IMG/VR virus record: IMGVR_UViG_3300009080_000020
Location: 1 to 43,431 of that record
Direction: 5' to 3' (one strand)
Source: a virus
DNA length: 43,431 bases
A model generated the notes under the pieces. That model was not told where the DNA came from. It ran no database searches and was given only the letters and a program-made list of their open reading frames with translations. How positions within the stretch are numbered: position 1 is the first letter of the stretch; every line of letters starts with the position of its first letter. Both the position numbers and the translations under genes were made by a program. Below are positions 32,487 through 39,055 of the stretch, one piece after another.

Positions 32487-32710
32487 AGGCCGTTTCGCTC
32501 CAGAGCTTGGGACACGCCGGGGGCGGCGCGTAGCCCTACCAGGGCCAGCCCGGTGTTGATCAGGGCCATAGGCTGCGCGTCGGTCATCAGCCGCACGATT
32601 TCTGCCGCTGCCGTGACGTTGTGCAGGGGCGTGGTCAGCAGGATCAGGCCCTGCACCAGCGGCAGCACGCCCATCCAGAAGGTGAGGGAGGTTGGTTTGA
32701 AATACTTCAT
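32483..32710 (-). CDS. Small membrane protein of the lysis cassette
   Basis: Start at ATG 32710, one base beyond the lysozyme stop, giving 75 residues. It has a hydrophobic segment LTFWMGVLPLVQGLILLTTP and a second weaker one (INTGLALVGLRAAP). This is the size and form of a class II holin or holin regulator. Function rests on position between lysozyme and the GTA-type holin. Confidence 0.6.
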   Translation of the reverse strand: MKYFKPTSLTFWMGVLPLVQGLILLTTPLHNVTAAAEIVRLMTDAQPMALINTGLALVGLRAAPGVSQALERNGL

Positions 32711-32711
32711 G

Positions 32712-33455
32712 TCAGCCCCCGCAGAACCAAAGCGCCGCGCAGGCCGTGGCTTTGATTTCGGCCCACCAGACCGCTGTCGCGGTTGCGACCGCCGCGCCCG
32801 CGCCAAATGTGGCGGCCCCGTTGGCTTTGTTCAGGGCGGTTTTTTCTTTCTCGAAGGGTGTGGGCTCCGGCGTGGGCTGGGGTTTGTCTGCGGGTTTGGG
32901 CTTGTTCATCAGCCCAAGAATTTCTGTCTGAGACAAGGTCCGGATCGGTTTCCAGATGACGCGCCCCTCGGCGGTCACGCTGTAGACCGGCGCGCGGCCT
33001 TTCGGGTATGTGCCGGTGCGAAACAGTTTTTGCTCGGCTTTGCGCCGGTCGATGATCGACGCGGGTTTTTTCCAGCTCATAATCGCTCTGGCCGCGCCCT
33101 TGCGGTCGCCCGCGTTGAGCTTTTTGACCCAAGAGGCCCTGCCGATTGCGCCGGTGTTATAGTGAAACGAGACTGCGGCGTCGAACTCGTGCTGGCTGAC
33201 CTTGACCTTGATCGCCTGGTTGACGGCCTTCTCGTAGACTTTGAGATCGCTGCGCAGCAGGGCGAAGATTTTCTCCAGCTCCGGACCCAGCTTGAGGGGC
33301 GCACCCCGGCGCATATACTTGGGGTTCGGCGCCAGACCAGAAGTTTCGGCGTGGCCTACGCCGTAGGTCCAGTACCCTTCGCTGTCCAGATACGGCCCGG
33401 GGACAACCCCCTCGTGCTGCACCAGCGCGGCAATTCCTTGATCAGAAGTTTTCAC
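32712..33455 (-). CDS. GH24 phage lysozyme with C-terminal membrane segment
   Basis: A 247-residue muramidase that cuts the MurNAc-GlcNAc bond. The T4-lysozyme-type triad is exact: E15, D24 and T30 with E-x8-D-x5-T spacing, in HEGVVPGPYLDSEGYWTYG. The catalytic domain covers about 1-175. A Pro/Lys linker (about 185-205) leads to a hydrophobic C-terminus (ATFGAGAAVATATAVWWAEI, then a Cys-containing end CAALWFCGG). A C-terminal membrane segment on a GH24 endolysin is unusual, since known membrane-anchored lysozymes carry an N-terminal SAR domain. The start is GTG 33455, preceded by AGGTG. Two or three small membrane proteins flank it. Confidence 0.9.
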   Translation of the reverse strand: MKTSDQGIAALVQHEGVVPGPYLDSEGYWTYGVGHAETSGLAPNPKYMRRGAPLKLGPELEKIFALLRSDLKVYEKAVNQAIKVKVSQHEFDAAVSFHYNTGAIGRASWVKKLNAGDRKGAARAIMSWKKPASIIDRRKAEQKLFRTGTYPKGRAPVYSVTAEGRVIWKPIRTLSQTEILGLMNKPKPADKPQPTPEPTPFEKEKTALNKANGAATFGAGAAVATATAVWWAEIKATACAALWFCGG

Positions 33456-33537
33456 GGGAACACCTGTCCGTTGTCTGTCTTATGCCAGACATACGCCAGA
33501 CAAAGCCGTTTGGGAAGCGTCTCCAGGTTGAGGGCGC

Positions 33538-33780
33538 TTACCGCTGTTTGCGATCCAGGAAAATCGAGGCGTGCCGCTCAAGTAAGTCGAGGGTCGCCGC
33601 GATCTTTTCCAGCGCGTCCGCAGACCTTATTTCACTGCGCGTATCGGGCCGGGCGATCGCCTGGTGCGGCGCCGGGGTTTTGTTTCCCGGGGCCTTCCCC
33701 CGCATGCCGATAGCGAGAAGGAGGGCCCCAAGCCCCGCGCCGAGCGCGGTGGCAACGTCGGGCGTCAGCCAATCTGTCAT
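33538..33780 (-). CDS. Small one-TM protein, spanin- or holin-like
   Basis: An 80-residue protein with one N-terminal transmembrane helix (VATALGAGLGALLLAIGM), followed by a polar, probably coiled-coil C-terminus (SADALEKIAATLDLLERHAS). This form fits an i-spanin or a phage holin-like accessory. No overlapping o-spanin lipoprotein frame was recognised. It lies between the four-TM protein and the lysozyme. Confidence 0.6.
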   Translation of the reverse strand: MTDWLTPDVATALGAGLGALLLAIGMRGKAPGNKTPAPHQAIARPDTRSEIRSADALEKIAATLDLLERHASIFLDRKQR

Positions 33781-33784
33781 CAGG

Positions 33785-34198
33785 CTACCCTTTCGATGCG
33801 ATGTTTAGGAAGCACCACAAGGATCCGAGAGCCAATGGCAGGTACAAAAAGGCTGCCAGGGAGATCGTTAGAGGGCTGTTGATTAAAAAAGTGAGTGTCA
33901 GCGCAATGTACCACATGAAGCCGACCCAAGCTCCCGCCATCCGGAGCGCGGGGGACCTGCGCCAGCGACCATTGACGACGACGCCGGACGTCTGCGCGGC
34001 ACCCGCAAAAACGGTTAATAACCCCCAATACAGCTCGGGCATGACCGTGGTGTACGACGCATAAATCTCGCCCATGCTGGGTGTGGGCAACGCGATTGCG
34101 AGCCCGCGAGACAGAAGGACGAACCCAAGAAGAAATTCCGCGCTGCGGGTGTCCAGGGACCAGAGCCAAATAAGGGTATTTCGGGCAACTAAGGGCAT
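33785..34198 (-). CDS. Four-TM membrane protein
   Basis: A 137-residue protein with four likely membrane helices: about 18-38 (AEFLLGFVLLSRGLAIALP), 52-72, 85-106 (AGAWVGFMWYIALTLTFLI) and 108-130. ATG 34198 overlaps the dioxygenase stop by ten bases. It lies between the fibre-modification genes and the lysis genes. It could be a holin, or a superinfection/immunity protein; I cannot decide from sequence. A frame on the same strand at 33780-34277 overlaps it but shows no protein-like pattern. Confidence 0.65.
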   Translation of the reverse strand: MPLVARNTLIWLWSLDTRSAEFLLGFVLLSRGLAIALPTPSMGEIYASYTTVMPELYWGLLTVFAGAAQTSGVVVNGRWRRSPALRMAGAWVGFMWYIALTLTFLINSPLTISLAAFLYLPLALGSLWCFLNIASKG

Positions 34199-34755
34199 AT
34201 CGCAACCCCATAAACTCTATCGCGGCCCAACGCGTCCCGCGTGTACCCGTGCAGGGGGTCTTCAACCTCCGCGACAAAATTCAAAAATCGCCTGGCATAC
34301 TGGGACGGCCCGCGCGGGGTTACGTGGTGCCACGCACTTCGCAGGTTTGGAAATATCACCATCACGTTTTCCGCGTATGGCACCCGGATATCGCCAACCA
34401 TCAGGTCGCCGCCTGCCTTGTCTTCTGGGTGCGCGAAGTACCATAGCCCGATTAGTGCTTTCCTGCCGTGGTCAAGGTGCGGCTGGCGCACATTGGTCGC
34501 CTCCGGTGAGGCAGGCTGTGTTGAAAACATCGAACGCACGCCTGTGATCTGTATCGGCTTGCCGTATTCGGCCAAAAGCGCCTCCCCAAACAGCGCCATC
34601 GCATCATTCATCTGGCCCGCGAGCCAGCCTGAGACTGCGGGAACATCGACGGGCACATCTGACCTGCCGCTACTGTCCGTTTTGCCAACCCTCCAGCTTG
34701 CTTTCACTTGTTCGTATAGGTGCGCTGGGCCGGGTTTGATAAGCATCGGGGTCAT
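34189..34755 (-). CDS. Fe(II)/2-oxoglutarate dioxygenase, prolyl hydroxylase-like
   Basis: A 188-residue enzyme of the 2OG-Fe(II) oxygenase superfamily (2OG-FeII_Oxy_3 / prolyl 4-hydroxylase type). The iron ligands follow the HxD...H pattern: H93 and D95 in RQPHLDHGRK, then H143 or H144 in SAWHHVTPRG. The 2-oxoglutarate-binding Arg is R155 or R156 (YARRFLNFV), and GGDLMV, YAENVMVIFP and the strands between give the double-stranded beta helix. It overlaps the gene before it (ATGA) and is third after the collagen-like fibre. Hydroxylation of prolines in that fibre is the most attractive role, but DNA or another phage protein could be the substrate. Confidence 0.85.
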   Translation of the reverse strand: MTPMLIKPGPAHLYEQVKASWRVGKTDSSGRSDVPVDVPAVSGWLAGQMNDAMALFGEALLAEYGKPIQITGVRSMFSTQPASPEATNVRQPHLDHGRKALIGLWYFAHPEDKAGGDLMVGDIRVPYAENVMVIFPNLRSAWHHVTPRGPSQYARRFLNFVAEVEDPLHGYTRDALGRDRVYGVAICP

Positions 34756-35387
34756 GCTGCCAGCCTCGCTTCAACATCATCCGCGAAGTATGGGTCTGTC
34801 ACGTTCACTGAGAAGTCCTCAAGCCACGTCAGGCACTTGACGACGTTAGCCCACGAAGGATCGGCAGCAAGAGGCCCGAACAGCCCGCCCATGGGGGCCG
34901 TCACAGGCTTGCCGGTCATCACCGCGCTAAGGATCAGGCCCGAATGCGGATTGTCGATCCTGATTTCACTGGCCGCGTGAAACAGACTTTCCAGTGAATA
35001 GCTGGGCGCCGCGTCTTTCGGGTGCCAGCGGTTCAGGTCGCAGCCCGGCATGTCGCCGAGCCCCAGAACAAAACCACTTCGGCCCGGCCAGTGAAGCCTG
35101 CAATCAATACTTCCCCACTTCTGCGGAACGCGCGGCACCCGCTCAATTACCGAGGGGTCGGGCCGTGTGCCCGCCCAAGGCGCTTCCGCCGAGAAGTGGC
35201 TAACGTGCAGCCCGCCACGGGACAGCATGAACCAGTGCGGGATGGGGTTGCCCTCAGACCAAACAACCCTGCTATCAACCGGGGCGTTCAGATCATCAAG
35301 GTGGACCATGTCGTCAGTGACACGCGGAGCGAATGCCGCCAACAGCGGAATTATACTGCTTTTCCAAGGCTGTTCAGCCCGGCGCAT
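34752..35387 (-). CDS. Unknown protein with weak glycosyltransferase-like C-terminal motif
   Basis: I choose ATG 35387 (211 residues), ten bases after the preceding stop; a TTG nine codons earlier would overlap it. The protein is rich in Trp and His in the first half. The segment ASEIRIDNPHSGLILSAVMT plus GKPV (about 150-172) has the look of the C-terminal donor-site strand-loop-helix of GT-B glycosyltransferases and related sugar enzymes ('..NP.SG...A...GKPV'). That likeness is partial and judged by eye. It lies between two dioxygenase-like genes behind the collagen-like fibre, so a role in fibre modification is plausible. It could equally be an unrelated structural or host-interaction protein. 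Confidence 0.6.
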   Translation of the reverse strand: MRRAEQPWKSSIIPLLAAFAPRVTDDMVHLDDLNAPVDSRVVWSEGNPIPHWFMLSRGGLHVSHFSAEAPWAGTRPDPSVIERVPRVPQKWGSIDCRLHWPGRSGFVLGLGDMPGCDLNRWHPKDAAPSYSLESLFHAASEIRIDNPHSGLILSAVMTGKPVTAPMGGLFGPLAADPSWANVVKCLTWLEDFSVNVTDPYFADDVEARLAA

Positions 35388-35397
35388 TTGCCATTCT

Positions 35398-35907
35398 TTA
35401 ACTGAGAAAACCAAAGCTGAATCTCGTCTTTTCCGTCCAGATGCTGTGCCACATCGGGTAGTCGGCGCTCACGTCGAACTGCCGACCGGTCCAACCTATG
35501 CCGTCTTCCTCGACGTGCATGTTGCCCTCTTGGTCCATCCATCGAAAGTAAGCTTTGCCCAGCGTGTGCGTGAAATATGTCCGTAAACCCGGTTCATCCC
35601 GGTTCGTATGAAACGGCATCATTGTCTGCGGCAGATAAACGCAGTGGTTCTTGACCTCACGCGCACCCGCCATTTCGGCGACACGCTTTAGCCTTGGCAT
35701 CTGGTGGTGAAAATCCAAAGGCGTAACCAGCAACGAAGGCTGTCCTGCGTTTTTCTTGTAGACCTCAACGTCAGGCACAGTCTGGGCGAAGAACTCGGCC
35801 TCTGAAATGTTCGGGCCCACCGACAGGTTTTGCCAATTCGGGGCCATGTCAGCAACCACGTTCGCCAACTCATTAGCGATCAGGGTCGTTACCTCGACGG
35901 TCTTCAT
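35398..35907 (-). CDS. Possible second Fe(II)/2OG dioxygenase-like protein
   Basis: A 169-residue protein with a likely jelly-roll fold. MPFHTNRDEPGLRTYFTHTL holds H100 followed by N102 and D104, and the C-terminal MWHSIWTEKTRFSFGF has H154 and R162, the spacing expected for the distal iron His and the 2-oxoglutarate Arg. The canonical HxD is changed to HTN, with an Asp two residues later, so the iron site may be atypical or lost. The nearest named type would be aspartyl/asparaginyl hydroxylase-like. It overlaps the preceding gene by four bases and sits two genes after the fibre. Confidence in the coding call is high, in the enzymatic call moderate. Confidence 0.6.
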   Translation of the reverse strand: MKTVEVTTLIANELANVVADMAPNWQNLSVGPNISEAEFFAQTVPDVEVYKKNAGQPSLLVTPLDFHHQMPRLKRVAEMAGAREVKNHCVYLPQTMMPFHTNRDEPGLRTYFTHTLGKAYFRWMDQEGNMHVEEDGIGWTGRQFDVSADYPMWHSIWTEKTRFSFGFLS

Positions 35908-36347
35908 GTGGGCTTCCTTTCCATGGCCGCGTTGATTTGATCAGCTTCAGTCGCGTCGATCTTCCCATCTTGCAGGATTTTATCTACCGCCTCCGGCTTC
36001 ATGTATTTTCGAGCGAGGCTGACCAGCGTGTTAAACCGCCCGATCTGGGTGGGCGACCGCGTGACTTCGCGCGTCTGATCTTCGACCATCTTGGTGATCT
36101 CGTCGGCCAGCATTTGCTGACCCTTTTCAGTCTTCGTCGGGGCAAGCATCGGCGCGGCGTCAACGATACCATCGTCAAATTCATCGTAGAAGGTCAGCGT
36201 CACATCTTCGAGCACGTCAACGTCCACCGTCAGGCGTCGCTGCGTCACACCCTCGTGGTTCATGTGCTTGGGGAATGGACGTTTCTGGTGGCAGTTGTAG
36301 CTGCCGTCCGCGTCATTAAAGAGGAAATACCATTGTTCAGCGGCCAT
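35904..36347 (-). CDS. Unknown fibre-associated protein
   Basis: A 147-residue protein whose ATG (36347) shares its first base with the last base of the fibre stop, so it is translationally coupled to the fibre. The N-terminal half is strand-like (EQWYFLFNDADGSYNCHQKR) and the C-terminal half is helical and charged. The arrangement suggests a tail fibre chaperone or fibre-tip partner, as often found directly after fibre genes. I do not recognise a known family. Confidence 0.65.
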   Translation of the reverse strand: MAAEQWYFLFNDADGSYNCHQKRPFPKHMNHEGVTQRRLTVDVDVLEDVTLTFYDEFDDGIVDAAPMLAPTKTEKGQQMLADEITKMVEDQTREVTRSPTQIGRFNTLVSLARKYMKPEAVDKILQDGKIDATEADQINAAMERKPT

Positions 36348-38149
36348 TAGCTCACACTCCTGTATTCGGTGCGGACCCGCATTGTTTTATATTGGGAATC
36401 GTTGCTTCCGGCGGTTGACTGCGCCCAATCGAACCCGGTAACGACCCCGTCGCTAGGCGCGTTCATTCCGTCGTCCAGCGCGCTTACCATCGATGACGCG
36501 TCATCCCATTTTTCGTAGCTGGACCAACTTCCGTACTGCGCAGCGCCGAGGGTTGTGCCGCCTGCACCGCCGGGGATAATCTCGACGTTGAGCTCGGCGG
36601 CGTTGTCCGGCAGAGCGCCAACATCACTCACGGTGACCGTCCAGTCGGTGTACCCGGCATTGTCAGTCACCGCCGTGATATCGAAGATAGCCCACTTTGT
36701 AGCGTCGTTGGCCTGCCGGATTATGATTTTCCCTGCGTCCACACTGGCGAAGAAGGCGGACAGGTCGCGCCCGGCGGCGTCCTCGTCGTCGATGTAAATG
36801 CCTGTTACACTGCCGATGGTCGCATTGTCGAAGCGGATCACGCCCGCGCCGGGGTCCGCGTCCGCCGTCGTACCGCTGAAAGTGAACGGGAAGCCTGCCG
36901 GGCTGCCCGCCGCCCCGGCTGCACCGGTGGCCCCCTGCGCACCCGCCGGTCCTTGGGCCCCCTGTGGGCCTTGGACCCCTTGATCCCCTGTGAGACCTGT
37001 TGAGCCTTGGGCCCCGGTCGGGCCTGCTGGTCCTGTGGTATCAAACCGCGATGTCCAGGTCGAAGCGCCAGTCTTCTCGTAGACAAGGCCGCTGTCCCTG
37101 AACGCGAAGTCCCCGATTTCGCCGAGGGCGCCGTCGGGTACGTCCGTGACGTAGTGCGTTGTCGCGCCAGTGTCCCCGGTGGTGCCAGTGGCCCCGGTGG
37201 GGCCTTGGATGCCTTGCGCCCCGGTTGCCCCGTCGGCGCCCGTGGGCCCTTGCGCCCCGGTGTCGCCCGCCGGGCCCGTAGGTCCTTGCGCTCCGGTGGG
37301 TCCTTGCGCGCCGCTCTCGGCCATAATGTCGAAGTAACTGGTGTTCGTCGGCAGCTCGCCCGGGGTGGTCGCCGCCGTGCAAATATACGCATTGCCATCC
37401 ACGGTGTAGTGCACGCCATCGCCGATCGCGTAAGCCGTGCCGACGTCCCAGGCCCCCTGCCAAGTGCTGCCGACTGGGCCGGTTGGTCCCGTGGGGCCTG
37501 TTGGTCCTGCCGGGCCAGTTGCCCCGTCGGGACCTCTGCCGAAGTTTACGCCCGTGGACCAGTCGGCGCTGGTGTTGGACAGCTTCCAGAAAATCTCGCC
37601 GATTTCCGTGTCGAGGAAGGCGAAGCCCATGGCTTCCGCATCATAGGTTGATTTGTCTGCGCTAGGGCCGGAGGCATCCGGTACGAAGCTGTTGCCTGCG
37701 GTGCCGGTGTCCCCCGTGTCACCTTGATCGCCTTGGGGCCCTTGCGCTCCGGTGGCCCCCGTGGGTCCTGCCGCACCCGCCGTGCCTTGCTGGCCTTGGA
37801 TACCTTGGGTGCCTTGGGGGCCTTGGGGCCCGGTTTCGCCCGTCGGGCCGGTTGCGCCTTGCGCCCCGGTGGGTCCTTGCGCGCCGGTGGAGCCTGTAGG
37901 CCCTGCCGGTCCGGTGGGGCCAGCGGGGCCGGTGGCGCCGATCAGGCCGACGTCTGCCGCTGCGGGTTTGATCCTGCCGTCGTCGTCGATTGCCTGCCGG
38001 ACAAAATCAATCGTGTCATTGAGGCTGGCGTTGGTGCCGTCGATCTCGGCGTCTACGCTCGCGCCGGGGAGAGGCGTCCCGGGGTCGTTGACCGCGTGGT
38101 TCGTGAACGACGTCGCGCGCGTTCGTTTGCTGGGGACTGGCTCGGTCAT
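36347..38149 (-). CDS. Collagen-like tail fibre protein
   Basis: A 600-residue receptor-binding fibre. I start it at ATG 38149; a longer frame exists but runs through noncoding-looking sequence. Residues 1-70 form the virion-attachment part ([20 protein letters not shown] near the start). Four collagen-like blocks follow: about 71-151 (27 uninterrupted Gly-X-Y triplets), a short one near 190-210, one near 265-320 and one near 355-400. Between them lie short globular inserts with Trp and Tyr. Triplets are mostly GPT, GAQ, GPQ and GAT, so Pro is mainly at X and Thr or Gln at Y. The C-terminal 200 residues are a beta-rich head domain. Directly downstream are dioxygenase-like genes. Confidence 0.88.
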   Translation of the reverse strand: MTEPVPSKRTRATSFTNHAVNDPGTPLPGASVDAEIDGTNASLNDTIDFVRQAIDDDGRIKPAAADVGLIGATGPAGPTGPAGPTGSTGAQGPTGAQGATGPTGETGPQGPQGTQGIQGQQGTAGAAGPTGATGAQGPQGDQGDTGDTGTAGNSFVPDASGPSADKSTYDAEAMGFAFLDTEIGEIFWKLSNTSADWSTGVNFGRGPDGATGPAGPTGPTGPTGPVGSTWQGAWDVGTAYAIGDGVHYTVDGNAYICTAATTPGELPTNTSYFDIMAESGAQGPTGAQGPTGPAGDTGAQGPTGADGATGAQGIQGPTGATGTTGDTGATTHYVTDVPDGALGEIGDFAFRDSGLVYEKTGASTWTSRFDTTGPAGPTGAQGSTGLTGDQGVQGPQGAQGPAGAQGATGAAGAAGSPAGFPFTFSGTTADADPGAGVIRFDNATIGSVTGIYIDDEDAAGRDLSAFFASVDAGKIIIRQANDATKWAIFDITAVTDNAGYTDWTVTVSDVGALPDNAAELNVEIIPGGAGGTTLGAAQYGSWSSYEKWDDASSMVSALDDGMNAPSDGVVTGFDWAQSTAGSNDSQYKTMRVRTEYRSVS

Positions 38150-38499
38150 TGGGATCGCTCCGGTTCTGTCTATTCGTCTGTAGCAGACAACAGACAAACC
38201 GCGCAAGAGCGTCGAGAGCGCCGGGGGGCCCTCCGAAAAAGCATGTCTCAGTCGCTGGTTTACGTATGCTTTTTTCGTTTGTCGGAATTGGCAGAAAGTT
38301 CAAAACAGGTGCGTTTAATTTTTGTGGCAGATAGAGAAAAACCTGCACGCGCCGGGGTAGCCCGGGGGGTCGGGTCCAGACAGATCCGGGGTGCCCGGGT
38401 CGGTCGCTCCTCTGTCTAGGGACACAACCCCGCAGCGTTGCCAGACACTTAGCCTGTCATGCGCTGCCCTGCGCCGCTTATCTGGCCCTATCCCGCCGG
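38150..38499. promoter_or_regulatory. Intergenic region upstream of the tail fibre
   Basis: This 350-bp stretch has no supported gene. It includes GTCTG-TAG-CAGAC (38176-38188) and CAGACAAA (38191-38198), the recurring element. An AT-rich inverted repeat AAAAAGCAT (38236-38244) / ATGCTTTTT (38276-38284) with a 31-base loop is also present. It probably holds a promoter for the fibre and later genes, but no convincing -35/-10 pair is seen on the minus strand. Confidence 0.5.
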
Positions 38500-38763
38500 T
38501 CAGCCGTCCAGCACCGACGCCGCAAGCTCTCGTTCCAGCTCGGCCCGTGACAGGTCCGCCAGCCGCCGTGTCGGATCCGTCGGCTTCTCTGAGTGTCGGC
38601 CCATCGCCCCTGCCATTTCCGCCAGCGTTCGGGCCGCTGTCGCCCGTGCCTGCGCGCCCGCCGTGTCGTCCTGGAGTATGGCCCGCAGGGCCTGGCGGAC
38701 CAGTTCGGCGTCGGTCAGGTCGCCCGCTGGCGCGCTGTCTGCAGTCTTCTTTGCCCGTGTCAT
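38500..38763 (-). CDS. Small terminase subunit candidate
   Basis: An 87-residue protein from ATG 38763 (MTRAKKTADSAP). The pattern LVRQALRAILQD, then ARATAARTLAEMAGAMGRHS resembles the oligomerisation core of short phage small terminases, in which 'A..AARTL.E..G..G' is typical. It would bind phage DNA and start packaging with the large subunit. A separate N-terminal HTH is not visible, so the assignment is by likeness and by its place as first gene of the late operon. Longer versions starting upstream at 38910 are possible but would overlap a terminator. Confidence 0.55.
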   Translation of the reverse strand: MTRAKKTADSAPAGDLTDAELVRQALRAILQDDTAGAQARATAARTLAEMAGAMGRHSEKPTDPTRRLADLSRAELERELAASVLDG

Positions 38764-38805
38764 GCCCTTGATATCCCACGATTTTAAGGCGTTCAGCCGC
38801 CACTC

Positions 38806-38834
38806 AATATAGGTCAGTAATACTGATATACCTA
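38806..38834 (-). promoter_or_regulatory. Palindrome and possible late promoter
   Basis: TCAGTA-A-TACTGA (38814-38826) is a perfect 6-bp inverted repeat, embedded in AGGT...ACCT (38811-38833). On the minus strand TATATT (38811-38806) is a good -10 box, but the -35 position reads TAGGTA, far from consensus. That is what an activator-dependent late promoter would look like. It lies 43 bp before the small terminase start. Confidence 0.45.
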
Positions 38835-38883
38835 GTCTTTTTGAGAATGGTTCGCAACTGGGGATGCGCCCAGACAGTAAAAA

Positions 38884-38903
38884 ACCGCGCCCGGGGGCGC
38901 GGT
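38884..38903 (-). terminator. Intrinsic terminator after the AAA+/VWA operon
   Basis: ACCGCGCCC (38884-38892) pairs with GGGCGCGGT (38895-38903). On the minus strand it is followed by TTTTTTACTG. It ends the operon that runs leftwards from 42768 and insulates it from the late operon. Confidence 0.85.
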
Positions 38904-38932
38904 CTATCATCGTCTGAAATCGCCCAGGTGAC

Positions 38933-39055
38933 TCACAGCGCCAGGTTAAACAGGATCACCACCGCCCCAAGCCAGAGCCCCTCCACCGCAAGCTGGCGCA
39001 CCAGACAGGCCAACCGGCGGCGGCGGCGCGCGCTGTCACGCGGCCCAGCAGTCAT
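38933..39055 (-). CDS. 40-residue single-TM protein
   Basis: ATG 39053-39055 overlaps the VWA gene stop as ATGA. The product has an Arg-rich N-terminus (DSARRRRRLACLV) and a C-terminal hydrophobic helix (LWLGAVVILFNLAL), so it should be a small inner membrane protein with its N-terminus inside. It lies between the VWA gene and the terminator, so it belongs to that operon. It may tether the AAA+/VWA complex to the membrane; this is inference. Confidence 0.5.
   Translation of the reverse strand: MTAGPRDSARRRRRLACLVRQLAVEGLWLGAVVILFNLAL

Noticed and set aside
33780-34277. Minus-strand frame of 165 codons overlapping the four-TM gene
   Set aside because: The overlapping frame 33785-34198 has clear membrane helices and a coupled start; this one has no protein-like pattern.
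38236-38284. Intrinsic terminator before the tail fibre
   Set aside because: The 9-bp stem is AT-only at its base and the loop is 31 bases, too weak for a confident terminator.
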